From Saprospiraceae bacterium (GTDB lineage: Bacteria > Bacteroidota > Bacteroidia > Chitinophagales > Saprospiraceae), in the NCBI GenBank assembly GCA_013214355.1, contig JABSSL010000043.1:1-64000 (forward strand): a stretch of 64,000 nucleotides of DNA, in the 5' to 3' direction. This document shows positions 1 through 8,208 of the stretch, in pieces; position 1 is the first letter of the stretch; each line of letters starts with the position of its first letter. The notes under the pieces were generated by a model. The model was not told the origin of the DNA and did not search any database. It saw nothing but the letters and a program-made list of their open reading frames with translations. The translations under genes and the position numbers were made by a program.

Positions 1-24
1 CAAAAACTGGTGCCATAGAACAGG

Positions 25-56
25 AGAGCGGTACCGATCTGTATCGATACCGCTCT
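25..56. other. Intergenic hairpin
   Basis: A 9-bp perfect stem (25-33 with 48-56) continues after one mismatch into a 4-bp inner stem (35-38 with 43-46), with a 4-nt loop. There is no T-tract on either side, so it is not a classical intrinsic terminator. It may end or stabilise a transcript from a gene lying left of the window. I see no gene in 1-321; the remainder holds only this hairpin and the operator at 259-312. Confidence 0.4.
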
Positions 57-258
57 ACAGGCTTAGAATGGCCATCCATCATTGCCTCTTTTTCTTAATG
101 GCTAAAAATTCGGGATGACTCATGTTCTGTTTTCACTCAGTGGAAGGGGAAAGGCTTGCTAAACCTATTCGAGGAAATACGGATTTCAATAGATGTATCA
201 TTAAACAGAGGAGCGGCTAATTACTTGACGTTTATTACCTCCAAAAGATTAATTATCC

Positions 259-312
259 ATTTACTTACCAAAAGTGAAATAAATTGATTACTTTCACTTT
301 TGGTAAGTAAAT
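259..312. promoter_or_regulatory. Perfect 21-bp inverted repeat, probable PadR operator
   Basis: Positions 259-279 and 292-312 are perfect reverse complements of 21 bp, separated by a 12-bp AT-rich spacer, ending 9 bp before the PadR start codon. Each arm holds an imperfect internal dyad of the form ACTT-N5-AAGT, so the site may be two PadR dimer sites in opposite orientation. Known PadR-family proteins bind dyads over their own promoters. That this is an autoregulatory operator is inferred from its position; it would also control the permease downstream. Confidence 0.75.
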
Positions 313-321
313 ATTGGACTT

Positions 322-648
322 ATGTTAAACCACTCTCTTGGGGAATTCCAAGAATTAGTATTACTGATCGTAGCGACCTTAAAGGATGAAGCCTATGGCG
401 TGTCTATACTTAAAAACTTGGAAAAAGAAACGGGAAAAAAGTTCAATATAAGTGCCATTCATATGGCTTTGAAGCGAATGGAAGAAAAAGGATTTGTAGA
501 ATCAACTTTTGGGGGCATTACCAATGAACGAGAGGGTAGAAGAAAAAAGTACTACGTGATCACTTCACTTGGTAGGAGTGTACTTGATCAGCAATATGAA
601 ATACGTACAAAGCTCTATCATAAAATTCCTAACACCTCAATTAATTAG
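322..648 (+). CDS. PadR family transcriptional regulator
   Basis: A 108-residue winged-helix protein. The N-terminal segment LGEFQELVLLIVATLKDEAYG, the ISAIHMALKRMEEKGF recognition-helix region and the REGRRKKYYVIT wing are typical of PadR-like regulators found next to permeases in Bacteroidota. The family usually represses its own operon and is released by a ligand or membrane stress signal. The gene stops immediately before the ATG of the large permease (TAG then ATG, no gap), so the two are surely co-transcribed and probably translationally coupled. The 21-bp inverted repeat just upstream is the likely operator. A paralogous pair lies at 9243-12199 on the other strand. Confidence 0.9.
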   Translation: MLNHSLGEFQELVLLIVATLKDEAYGVSILKNLEKETGKKFNISAIHMALKRMEEKGFVESTFGGITNEREGRRKKYYVITSLGRSVLDQQYEIRTKLYHKIPNTSIN

Positions 649-3267
649 ATGAAGTCCAATCCTCCCAGACTCCCATTAAAATTTCTTCGCTGGTTTTGCC
701 GAGAAGATTACCTGGAAGAATTTGAAGGGGATCTCATTGAAATGTTTGAGGAGCTTCACGAACAATCTCCGGCAAAAGCTAGACTAAAATTCACTTGGGA
801 TGTACTTCGCCATGTCAGATGGAAATTTATTAAATCCATCAGTACTAAGTTACCCGTAAATAAAGGAGCGATGTTCCGACACCATTTATTACTTACCTAT
901 CGAAATGCTAGGCGCCACAAAAGTTCTTTTATCATTAATTTGATTGGCTTATCTACGGGTTTAGCTGCTGCATTGTTAATCTATTTATGGGTTTATGATG
1001 AAGTAAGTATTGATCAATTCCATGGAAAGCAAGATCGTTTGTACCAGGTAATGAGAAATATCAGTTCCCAACCAGGTGAACTTACCTCAAGCGAGTACAA
1101 TTCCGACTTGTTGGCACCTGCATTACGAGAGGAGGTGCCGGAGATAGAATATGTTGTACCGGTTGATTTCGAAGATTGTGGTGGCATTTTGACCGTCGAT
1201 AATAATAATGTTCAAGCAACGGGTGCGATTGCAGGAAAGGATTTTTTCAAGGTGTTCTCTTTTCCACTGATTCGGGGTGATCGGGATCAGGTACTTAAAG
1301 GTACCAATAGTATAGTCATCTCTGAACAGCTGGCCTTGCTGTTCTTTGGGTCGGTTGAGGATGCGATTAATAAGCCGATTTTATTTGACCAGGAGGATTA
1401 TGAGGGCCTTTATAACGTCTCTGGAGTCTTCAGCACAACCGGCTACAAATCTTCAGAGCAATTTGATTTCTTAATTACTTATGACCTATTTCTTGCTCGC
1501 CGCAATCCCGAATATATCAATTGGGGTAGTAACAGTATGCATGTTTATTTGACCTTGCAGGAAGGTACAGAGTTAGCTCGATTTAATGATAAAATTAAAG
1601 GTTTCGTAAGGGAAAGGTTTCAAGTAGACAATGAGCCACAAGGTGCAGATTGGGTCGGCCGGCTATTTCTACGGCCTTATTCGAGGAAGTACTTGTATTC
1701 TCATTATGAGAATGGGGTGCAGGCTGGAGGCCGGATTGATTACATACGACTTTTCTCAATCATTGCCTTGCTTATTCTACTGATCGCTTGCATTAATTTC
1801 ATGAATTTATCGACTGCACAGGCTTCAAGAAAACTCAAGCAGGTAGGCATCAAGAAAGTCATTGGTGCCAACCGGAGAACACTTATCTATCAGCATGTGG
1901 GTGAAGCCTTGATTCTAACGTTTTTGGCCTCATGCCTTGCCATCATTTTGGTTTACCTCTTGATCCCTGGTTTCAATTCCATGACGGACAAGCAATTAGG
2001 TCTAACACTAGAGGGCAATTTCATATTTGGAGTATTGATAATCACCCTTTTTACGGGATTGCTCTCAGGCAGTTATCCCGCTTTCTATCTTTCCAGGTTC
2101 AAACCGATGGAGATTTTAAAAGGCAAATTTAGTAGTTCAATAGGAGAATTATGGACTCGAAAGGGATTAGTAGTTTTTCAGTTTTGCATTTCTATCCTAC
2201 TTATTGTATCGGTATCGGTGATGTATCAACAGATCGATTTTGTTCAATCGGAAAATCTTGGGTATAAAAAAGATAACGTCATTGTATTTGACCGACAGCA
2301 AAAATTATATGATAACCTGGAGGTGTTTTTGGCGGAAGTAAATAATTTGCCAGGGGTGGAATCCAGCTCAGTGATCGAAGACCAAGTGACCGATATCTCC
2401 GGTAACACTGGAGTTTATTCTGTTCAAGGGCATACTTCCAACGAAATACCCCCTAGAATGTACGAGGCAGTAGTTGGTTATGACTTCATTGAAACGCTTT
2501 CGATAGAGATGAGTGATGGCAGGTCTTTTTCTAGACAATTTAGCGATGAATCATCAAAAATCATATTGAACGAAATGGCGGTAGAAGTCTTAGGAATAAC
2601 AGACCCTGTTGGCACTGTGATCCGCTGGAAAAGACAAGATAAAGAGGTGATAGGTGTGACGAAGAATTTCCATGGTCAATCCCTTTATGAGGAAATAAAA
2701 CCGATGGCAATATTGCATGCACCAGATGAAACGACAAAGATTTTGGTCAGAATTCAGTCCGGTACGGAGCGAGCGACTATTTCAGAATTGCAGGATGTTT
2801 ACAATAGCTACTACCCTGGTCTTCCTTTCGAATTTCAATTTCTTGATGATGAATATCGGGCGCTATATGTCTCTGAACAACGGATTGCAATGCTTTTCCG
2901 ATATTTTGCCGGAATCGCCATCATTATTTCTTGTTTAGGTTTATTTGGTTTGGCAAGTTTCTCCGCCGAACGAAGATTGAAGGAAATAGGGATTCGCAAA
3001 ATCTTGGGCTCCACTAATTTCGGTATTGTTTCGCTGCTTTCAAGGGATTTCTTTTTAATGATAATAATGGCAAATGCTATTACATTGCCGGTTAGCTATT
3101 TATTATCAAGAAAGTGGTTGAACAACTTTGCGTACAGCATTGATTTGACGTGGTGGTATTTTATTGGGGCGGGACTTTCTGCGCTCTTGATCGGCCTGCT
3201 AACAGTTGGTTTACAGACCTATAAGGCCGCCTATGTCAATCCTGTAAAGTGTTTACGAGATGAATAA
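649..3267 (+). CDS. FtsX/MacB-like ABC transporter permease with N-terminal prefix domain
   Basis: An 872-residue inner-membrane protein. Residues ~1-70 form the permease-prefix domain seen in PadR-linked permeases (LRWFCREDYLEEFEGDLIEM). There follows a membrane segment at ~98-118, a MacB-type periplasmic core, an FtsX core with TM helices at ~370-490 (motif ACINFMNLSTAQASRK), a second TM segment and periplasmic core from ~510, and a final FtsX unit at ~770-872 (EIGIRKILGS). Such type VII ABC permeases transmit mechanical force to the periplasm or export peptides and drugs rather than acting as channels. No ATPase partner is encoded next to it, which is usual for this PadR-linked group; the ATPase must come from elsewhere. 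It closely resembles the permease at 9243-11870. Confidence 0.9.
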   Translation: MKSNPPRLPLKFLRWFCREDYLEEFEGDLIEMFEELHEQSPAKARLKFTWDVLRHVRWKFIKSISTKLPVNKGAMFRHHLLLTYRNARRHKSSFIINLIGLSTGLAAALLIYLWVYDEVSIDQFHGKQDRLYQVMRNISSQPGELTSSEYNSDLLAPALREEVPEIEYVVPVDFEDCGGILTVDNNNVQATGAIAGKDFFKVFSFPLIRGDRDQVLKGTNSIVISEQLALLFFGSVEDAINKPILFDQEDYEGLYNVSGVFSTTGYKSSEQFDFLITYDLFLARRNPEYINWGSNSMHVYLTLQEGTELARFNDKIKGFVRERFQVDNEPQGADWVGRLFLRPYSRKYLYSHYENGVQAGGRIDYIRLFSIIALLILLIACINFMNLSTAQASRKLKQVGIKKVIGANRRTLIYQHVGEALILTFLASCLAIILVYLLIPGFNSMTDKQLGLTLEGNFIFGVLIITLFTGLLSGSYPAFYLSRFKPMEILKGKFSSSIGELWTRKGLVVFQFCISILLIVSVSVMYQQIDFVQSENLGYKKDNVIVFDRQQKLYDNLEVFLAEVNNLPGVESSSVIEDQVTDISGNTGVYSVQGHTSNEIPPRMYEAVVGYDFIETLSIEMSDGRSFSRQFSDESSKIILNEMAVEVLGITDPVGTVIRWKRQDKEVIGVTKNFHGQSLYEEIKPMAILHAPDETTKILVRIQSGTERATISELQDVYNSYYPGLPFEFQFLDDEYRALYVSEQRIAMLFRYFAGIAIIISCLGLFGLASFSAERRLKEIGIRKILGSTNFGIVSLLSRDFFLMIIMANAITLPVSYLLSRKWLNNFAYSIDLTWWYFIGAGLSALLIGLLTVGLQTYKAAYVNPVKCLRDE

Positions 3268-3451
3268 AGTTAGATGTTTGTATTTCGTAAAGGTACTGAA
3301 GTTAACTTCCTTCAGTTCCCAGTAGTGTCCGGTTAAGCAATGTTAGTTGCTAAATAATCGTCTAAAAGAGAGTGATTTAGCTCCATTTTTATTTGTGACG
3401 GATTTGAAATAACTAGGATCCTAAAAGAGGGTATGGAAGCATCACCCATTT

Positions 3452-3532
3452 ATGAGCTTCGGTCAACTGATTCATCGTGAAAGTTTGCGTGATATCGTTA
3501 CTTACCTAAATGCTCATCGGAGGAAGTTATAG
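3452..3532 (+). pseudogene. Relic of an IS4-type (DUF4372) transposase N-terminus
   Basis: The forward frame gives a 26-residue stretch with FGQLIHRESLRDIV followed by LNAHRRKL and then a stop. This matches the pattern of the N-terminal domain of IS4-family transposases (FxQLxxRESLRDIxxxLxAHxxKxYHLG). Downstream sequence to about 3600 still shows faint similarity in shifting frames, and the rest of the transposase is missing. The 14-mer AGTGTCCGGTTAAG at 3324-3337 may be a remnant of the element's end; that part is a guess. The rest of the 435-bp gap between 3267 and 3702 holds nothing else I can identify. Confidence 0.5.
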
Positions 3533-3701
3533 TCACCGGCTATGCTAATTTTGGCTTCCGCTGAAGGAAAGATAAAATAGATATCTTTGGTAATACTTTT
3601 CTGTTCACCGCTTGCTTGTATCCTAAAAAGTCTTTTTTTGTTGTAAAACTAAGATGCCTATAAGGCTTCACGCTACATAACTCCTACTACTTAAGAGCCA
3701 T

Positions 3702-4406
3702 ATGAATAAAGAAGCATTAGCTGATAGATATCGTGCCATGAATGACACTCAGCTTGAAAAACTGGCAAAAGAATCGTACAAGTTAACTCCACTTGCAATT
3801 CATGTATTAATCGAAGAAGTCCAAAAGAGAGGTTTAGATTTATCCATTTCAGCTATAGTAAATAGAGAAGAACCCCAAAATAATAAGCGCCCTGAAAGAG
3901 CCGTATTCAGTGGTGATATAACGATAGCAGCAGAAGAGTACCAGGATGCGTTGAAGGTGTTTTATATCAAGAAGAAAACCTTAGCATGGAGATCTTATCT
4001 ACTCTATACTTTTGGGGTAGCTCTATTAGCTGTCCAAATAATAGACTACAATAAACTCCTATTATTTATTGGATTCTCTTTGATTTTTGTTGGGTACCTC
4101 CTAATGAGTAGTGCAGATAAAATACCTCAATTGGTACTTTATCCAGATTACCTACTGTTTATTCCATCAAGTAATAAAGTCAAACATCAATACGCTGATG
4201 TATACAACATGTTCATCAATCCAAATTTTTCTCAAGTAAGTAAAGAAGACATCCTGGACGTAATAAAGCTAGATGAATTTACGAATAGTGCAGCAATCGC
4301 AATTCAGGTTGCAGCTCAGAAAAAAATGATACCACTTTTATTAATAATAAAGCGAAGTGAGGTCAATGACATCTACAACCTTTTGAAAGAAACTTACCTT
4401 AATTGA
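3702..4406 (+). CDS. Hypothetical protein with two membrane helices
   Basis: A 234-residue protein I do not recognise. Residues 1-50 are predicted helical and soluble (NKEALADRYRAMNDTQLEKLAKESYKL, here split across a charged helix). Two hydrophobic helices lie at ~100-118 and ~122-138, and a C-terminal soluble part of ~95 residues resembles in layout the membrane-distal half of YcxB-like or PH-like proteins (a short hairpin of two TM helices followed by a beta-rich domain). That resemblance is by architecture only. The gene stands alone, with about 170 bp of decayed sequence before it and no obvious operon partner. Codon use looks like that of its neighbours. Confidence 0.65.
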   Translation: MNKEALADRYRAMNDTQLEKLAKESYKLTPLAIHVLIEEVQKRGLDLSISAIVNREEPQNNKRPERAVFSGDITIAAEEYQDALKVFYIKKKTLAWRSYLLYTFGVALLAVQIIDYNKLLLFIGFSLIFVGYLLMSSADKIPQLVLYPDYLLFIPSSNKVKHQYADVYNMFINPNFSQVSKEDILDVIKLDEFTNSAAIAIQVAAQKKMIPLLLIIKRSEVNDIYNLLKETYLN

Positions 4407-4534
4407 GTATCCCATCTTATTCAGCTCACCTGCTAGCGACTGGTGTAGATAGCTCATTCGATTAGAATCTATAAGACGGCCCTCTCATGAATTCCTACAA
4501 GCAAGAACTTTGAACGATTGAAGACCTTGATCCA

Positions 4535-4720
4535 TTACACTTGGCTAGCAAAGGCTTTTTCAAGGCTTTTAGGGTCCTCGAAATAGAGCTTGCGAATACG
4601 CTGAGATTGACTGTCTGGGAAAATAACGGTTATACCGCCCTCAACCCAATTCAAGCTGTTTTGCACCACCGAGGTCGTCTTCGCTTTATCCAAATCCCAT
4701 CCATCAATGAAAATTATCAT
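4535..4720 (-). CDS. Possible small hypothetical protein
   Basis: A 61-codon reverse-strand frame beginning at an ATG and ending LEKAFASQV. It is overlapped almost exactly by an open frame on the opposite strand, so coding on this strand is uncertain. I favour the reverse strand slightly because the product has a balanced composition and alternating hydrophobic residues (MIIFIDGWDLDK, ITVIFPD). No family is recognised. The surrounding 4407-4858 region has no other gene candidate. Confidence 0.25.
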   Translation of the reverse strand: MIIFIDGWDLDKAKTTSVVQNSLNWVEGGITVIFPDSQSQRIRKLYFEDPKSLEKAFASQV

Positions 4721-4858
4721 TAATACCTGTTCCTGTTTACAGCAAAAAAATACAAAGCTAGTTTACATCATAATCTTTCAAGTTAGCAGCATCTAGTACA
4801 CCACTATAGGGTTAAACTGCATCTAAATGAGGTGTACTATACCATCAAAAAAGTCAAC

Positions 4859-6076
4859 ATGAAATACGCCTATAAACAGCTATTTGGTATTACCCTATCA
4901 GCGGTATTATTTCTTGGTGCTAATGATAAAACTGGAGTCGACCCTCAGCATTCCTTTCTCCAGGAAGTTTTGAAAGAGCTCGCAAAAATTCAATCAGCCA
5001 CCTATTTTTCTCATTCAGAGACTTGGGCTCCCGGTGATACAGTACCCCAATTTTCGGCCCATCAATATATCGAATCCTATAATAATCCTGCTGACACCAC
5101 TATTGGGGTCAATTGGGTCTGTCTAGATTCAGCGGATAAGGGTCACCTAGCGTTTGCTTACGACGGGAAGATGCGAGCAGTAGTTTATGACGAAAGCCAG
5201 GAAATAGTTATTGATAGCTTCAAAGTCCGACAGCTGCCCTTTAGACCCGTTCGCGTTCCATTTTATAAATACACAGAAGACATTGTCAAGTATACCCAAA
5301 ATACCCAGGATAGCATTGCTGTAGAACTAAGTGAAGTAGGAGATACCTTGTACCTGAAGTTAACGATTCATGAAGATAGGCAAGTCGAATTTTTTGGTAG
5401 GGCCTATCATATGCCGCTTCCCCCATACACTATAGGAGATCCAACTTCAAAATATGAATTATGGATTAACAAATTAACTAAGCTGCCTTTCAAAGTAAGG
5501 CGAGAGCTGTCCCATAATATCTCGGTACAAACCGTTTCTAATCCTACATTTAACCTCAAAGAGAACAAGGACTTCACGGCAGCAGCCTATTTCCCAGCAA
5601 AGTACAAGATCCGGCAGTACCGAGAAAAACGGCGTCCAGAAGGCCCACATCAACTGTTAGGAAAGAAGGCCCCCGCTTGGCTATTAGCTGATAAAAATGG
5701 TGAAAAAATCGGTTTAAACGATCTAGATAGCAAAGTAGTATTGGTACAATTTACGAGTGTTAATTGCGGCCCTTGTCATGCCTCCATTCCCTTACTCAAG
5801 CGTTTATCGGCACAATATGACAGATCAGACTTTGATTTGGTAGCCATTGAAAGTTTTAATCGCAATACCAATGTATTAGCCAGCTATATGAGCAGATACA
5901 ACTTTGACTACAAGTTTCTTCTGTCAGAAAAAGGGCTCAATGAGCGCTATTTCATTAACGCCACTCCGATATTCTTTATACTGGATCAAGATCGAATTGT
6001 CAGAGAAGTATTCCGTGGATACGGTGGTACAGCAACCGATCAGAAAATTACTCAGGCCATCAATAAAAGGCTCTAG
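4859..6076 (+). CDS. TlpA-like thioredoxin-domain protein, secreted
   Basis: A protein of 405 residues from the ATG at 4859; a GTG 27 bases upstream would add nine residues before the signal peptide and is less likely. The N-terminus (KYAYKQLFGITLSAVLFLGA) is a signal peptide. Residues ~30-250 form a beta-rich domain resembling a lipoprotein-localisation-factor fold with phrases such as ELWINKLTKLPFKVRREL. Residues ~265-400 are a TlpA/AhpC-type thioredoxin fold with the active site C303-G-P-C306. The expected role is periplasmic thiol-disulfide exchange, coupled through the N-terminal domain to an unknown ligand or client. It stands alone, so no partner can be named from context. Confidence 0.8.
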   Translation: MKYAYKQLFGITLSAVLFLGANDKTGVDPQHSFLQEVLKELAKIQSATYFSHSETWAPGDTVPQFSAHQYIESYNNPADTTIGVNWVCLDSADKGHLAFAYDGKMRAVVYDESQEIVIDSFKVRQLPFRPVRVPFYKYTEDIVKYTQNTQDSIAVELSEVGDTLYLKLTIHEDRQVEFFGRAYHMPLPPYTIGDPTSKYELWINKLTKLPFKVRRELSHNISVQTVSNPTFNLKENKDFTAAAYFPAKYKIRQYREKRRPEGPHQLLGKKAPAWLLADKNGEKIGLNDLDSKVVLVQFTSVNCGPCHASIPLLKRLSAQYDRSDFDLVAIESFNRNTNVLASYMSRYNFDYKFLLSEKGLNERYFINATPIFFILDQDRIVREVFRGYGGTATDQKITQAINKRL

Positions 6077-6092
6077 GTAGTTTCTGCTTGTT

Positions 6093-6136
6093 GGCCAAAA
6101 TCTATCTGTTCAGCTAGACAACGACGCAAAAACCGG
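6093..6136. repeat. Copy of a 44-bp dispersed intergenic repeat
   Basis: This stretch shares ATCTATCTG, GCTAGACA and CGCAA, in the same order and spacing, with the reverse complement of sequences at 53727-53770 and 55824-55867. It lies between the convergent 3' ends of the thioredoxin-domain gene and the lipoprotein gene. The position at gene ends suggests a role in transcript ending or a small mobile repeat. The match is imperfect, about three quarters identity by eye. Confidence 0.55.
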
Positions 6137-6152
6137 ACTGGGAAAATCAGTC

Positions 6153-6845
6153 TCAATTGTAAACATCAATCCGAGTCTGAAACAATCCATTGTTGATGTC
6201 CATGCGCTCCCCAGCGGCATTGTACAGCCTAGCATTGAATTCAATATCCACTTGTCGAGCCCAGGCGTGAGCAGCTTGAGGTTCAATTCTCTTGGAAGAA
6301 GTGATCGAAAAGCGGCTATCGGTCTGAAATTGTGAGGCCTCTGGAAGGACATCCAGGCTTAGGTTGACCCCTTCCGTATAGGAAAACTCTCCAATTGTAC
6401 TACCAGAAGACCAAACCTCTTGCTGATCATCTATCCAAATCAAACCAATCCCCGTCTCCATATTACCATCACGAACAAAATCCCGGAGCCCTGTCCTGGT
6501 CCAGTCTTGCAACTGATCAAAAGAAATATAGAAACCATTAGAGAAGATATTGAAAGAAATATATAAGGCATTGCGCGGCATTTGGCCATTAGGTGCCGCC
6601 TCGCCTAAGCCTTTACGTATATTGATTCGAGCAGAGTCTGGACCTCCGATTTGAGCCTTACTGGTGTAAGTGACATCATACTGGTCTTGTCCTTCTTGAA
6701 CGAAGGCATAACGCTCTCCATCAAGATCAAAAGTAAGTTCAGAACGAAAATCATCCCCATCGATATTGTTGGAGGATTTATCACAAGCAGAGAAGGCGAT
6801 AAGTAACAAAAACAACGCGGCAGGAAAGATATGGAGACTACGCAT
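6153..6845 (-). CDS. Hypothetical lipoprotein
   Basis: About 230 residues. The ATG at 6845 is preferred over a TTG two codons upstream because it starts the signal peptide RSLHIFPAALFLLLIAFSAC directly; the lipobox FSAC puts the mature N-terminus at the cysteine followed by DKSSNN. The mature part is beta-rich and has a repeated 'Y-I-S-F' style (LYISFNIFSNGFYISF), consistent with a surface or periplasmic beta-sandwich. No enzyme motif is visible. It is convergent with the thioredoxin-domain gene and is followed at its 3' side by the dispersed repeat. Confidence 0.7.
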   Translation of the reverse strand: MRSLHIFPAALFLLLIAFSACDKSSNNIDGDDFRSELTFDLDGERYAFVQEGQDQYDVTYTSKAQIGGPDSARINIRKGLGEAAPNGQMPRNALYISFNIFSNGFYISFDQLQDWTRTGLRDFVRDGNMETGIGLIWIDDQQEVWSSGSTIGEFSYTEGVNLSLDVLPEASQFQTDSRFSITSSKRIEPQAAHAWARQVDIEFNARLYNAAGERMDINNGLFQTRIDVYN

Positions 6846-6987
6846 GGACAATAGTTTTAGGAGTACAAATAGCTTTTGATAGAAGATACGTAAAATAGAA
6901 ATCGGAATCTAGATGTAGAGAAAGATAAATGGAGCCTAGCATGGAATCTTAATAATGGCTATCTTTTGATATTAACTCAGAAAATAG

Positions 6988-7905
6988 TTGAAAAAGCAGA
7001 ATCACATACCACATTTAAGATCTATTGGCGACTTTTACCAACAGCTACAGATCGGGGAGCCTCAAGGTGAGGACTTCTCTATGATGAGAATTGAGGAGCA
7101 ACCCAAAACAAAGCGCTTGGAAATGCCCTTATTCAGGTGTGATTTCTACCGCTTGGTTTTCATTCGCAGCAAAGGAGTGGAGTGGCTACTTCCGGAAAAG
7201 CAATTTGAATCCACTGAAAACTGTATCTATTTTTCCTATCCTGGTAAATTAGAAAGTTGGCACTCAGGCGAGAAGATCCACGGATACCTCTTATGTTTTA
7301 CCCAAGACTTTTTTCACGCCAACCACTTGCGAATAAGTGAATTCCCCTTTTTTTCACTCGGAAAATCAAGGCTACTATATCTTCAGGAAGTGGAGGCTGC
7401 GGAGCTAGCCAAACAGCAAGAGGAAATATTGGAAGAGATAAGCCATCCACAACACGATACCAAAGACATGCTAGCTGCCCTGCTCTGGAGGTATCTATTA
7501 AGTCTCAAACGCTTGTACACTAAGTCTGACGACCTGATTCCCGAAAGCCAGCGCAACGATTTGCTCATCTATCAGAAATTCAGGGAGGCCCTAGACGAAT
7601 ATTTTGCAGCATTGGCTTCCAACAAACAAGATAAACATCCCAATGTAAGTGCCATTGCCGATCAGATTCTTTTAAACCCAAGTTATCTCAACACGGTGGT
7701 CAAGCGTATCAGCGGAAAAACAGCATCCGTGCTCATACAGGAAAAGACCATACTGGAAGCCAAGAGTTATCTGATGCATACGGATCTACACATCACAGAA
7801 ATAGCTTTTCAATTGGGGTTTGATAATGTTTCCTATTTCAATCGCTTGTTTAAGAAGTGGACCACTTTATCCCCTTCCGCCTTCAAAAAAGCCCACCTAC
7901 AATAG
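6988..7905 (+). CDS. AraC family transcriptional regulator, TTG start
   Basis: A 305-residue protein with an N-terminal cupin-like ligand domain and a C-terminal double helix-turn-helix (LNPSYLNTVVKRISGKT and ITEIAFQLGFDNVSYFNRLFKKW). The start is a TTG at 6988, directly preceded in frame by a TAG stop. The next ATG (7081) would delete conserved N-terminal sequence (HLRSIGDFYQQL), so TTG is preferred. It lies directly upstream of a small membrane protein and an aldo/keto reductase on the same strand. Two 21-bp-spaced direct repeats in front of those genes are its probable binding sites. Confidence 0.85.
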   Translation: MKKQNHIPHLRSIGDFYQQLQIGEPQGEDFSMMRIEEQPKTKRLEMPLFRCDFYRLVFIRSKGVEWLLPEKQFESTENCIYFSYPGKLESWHSGEKIHGYLLCFTQDFFHANHLRISEFPFFSLGKSRLLYLQEVEAAELAKQQEEILEEISHPQHDTKDMLAALLWRYLLSLKRLYTKSDDLIPESQRNDLLIYQKFREALDEYFAALASNKQDKHPNVSAIADQILLNPSYLNTVVKRISGKTASVLIQEKTILEAKSYLMHTDLHITEIAFQLGFDNVSYFNRLFKKWTTLSPSAFKKAHLQ

Positions 7906-7914
7906 CTATCTATA

Positions 7915-7975
7915 AAAAGTGCAAGTCTGGCTTTGAAAAGTGCAAGATATCAGGTCTGACTTGCCTTTACCTTTG
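7915..7975 (+). promoter_or_regulatory. AraC-type activator sites and -7 box
   Basis: The 11-mer AAAAGTGCAAG occurs at 7915-7925 and again at 7936-7946, 21 bp (two helical turns) apart. A perfect Bacteroidota -7 box TACCTTTG lies at 7968-7975, and no good -33 element is present. The repeats would be centred near -40 and -61 from a start at about 7981, the standard layout for activation by an AraC protein on a promoter with a weak upstream element. The regulator is probably the one encoded immediately upstream. Confidence 0.65.
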
Positions 7976-8005
7976 TGTTGTATTCAAAAAACAACATAAA
8001 GTACC

Positions 8006-8200
8006 ATGCAAAAATTCAAGAAAGTTTTAACCATTTGGGGTATCGTTTATCTGTTAATAACTGCCCTAATCTATTTCCTACAAGCGTGGCTAGCTAGCCA
8101 ACCATTTTACGTGAGAACACTCATCCTTTCTGCCATCATGGTCTTTGGACTACAGTACCTAGTGTTTCCAATTCTATACAAATTTCAAACCATAAAATAA
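8006..8200 (+). CDS. Small membrane protein
   Basis: A 64-residue protein with two predicted TM helices (~8-28, WGIVYLLITALIYFLQAW; ~35-57, YVRTLILSAIMVFGLQYLVF) and short charged ends. It is the first gene behind the AraC-type promoter, 8 bp ahead of the aldo/keto reductase, so the two form an operon. Small two-helix proteins of this kind often accompany oxidoreductases in AraC-controlled operons of this phylum, but no function is known to me. Confidence 0.75.
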   Translation: MQKFKKVLTIWGIVYLLITALIYFLQAWLASQPFYVRTLILSAIMVFGLQYLVFPILYKFQTIK

Positions 8201-8208
8201 GCTCCCTC

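Noticed and set aside
4541-4723. A 60-codon forward-strand open frame
   Set aside because: It lies nearly exactly opposite the reverse frame at 4535-4720; both cannot be favoured and its composition is less protein-like.
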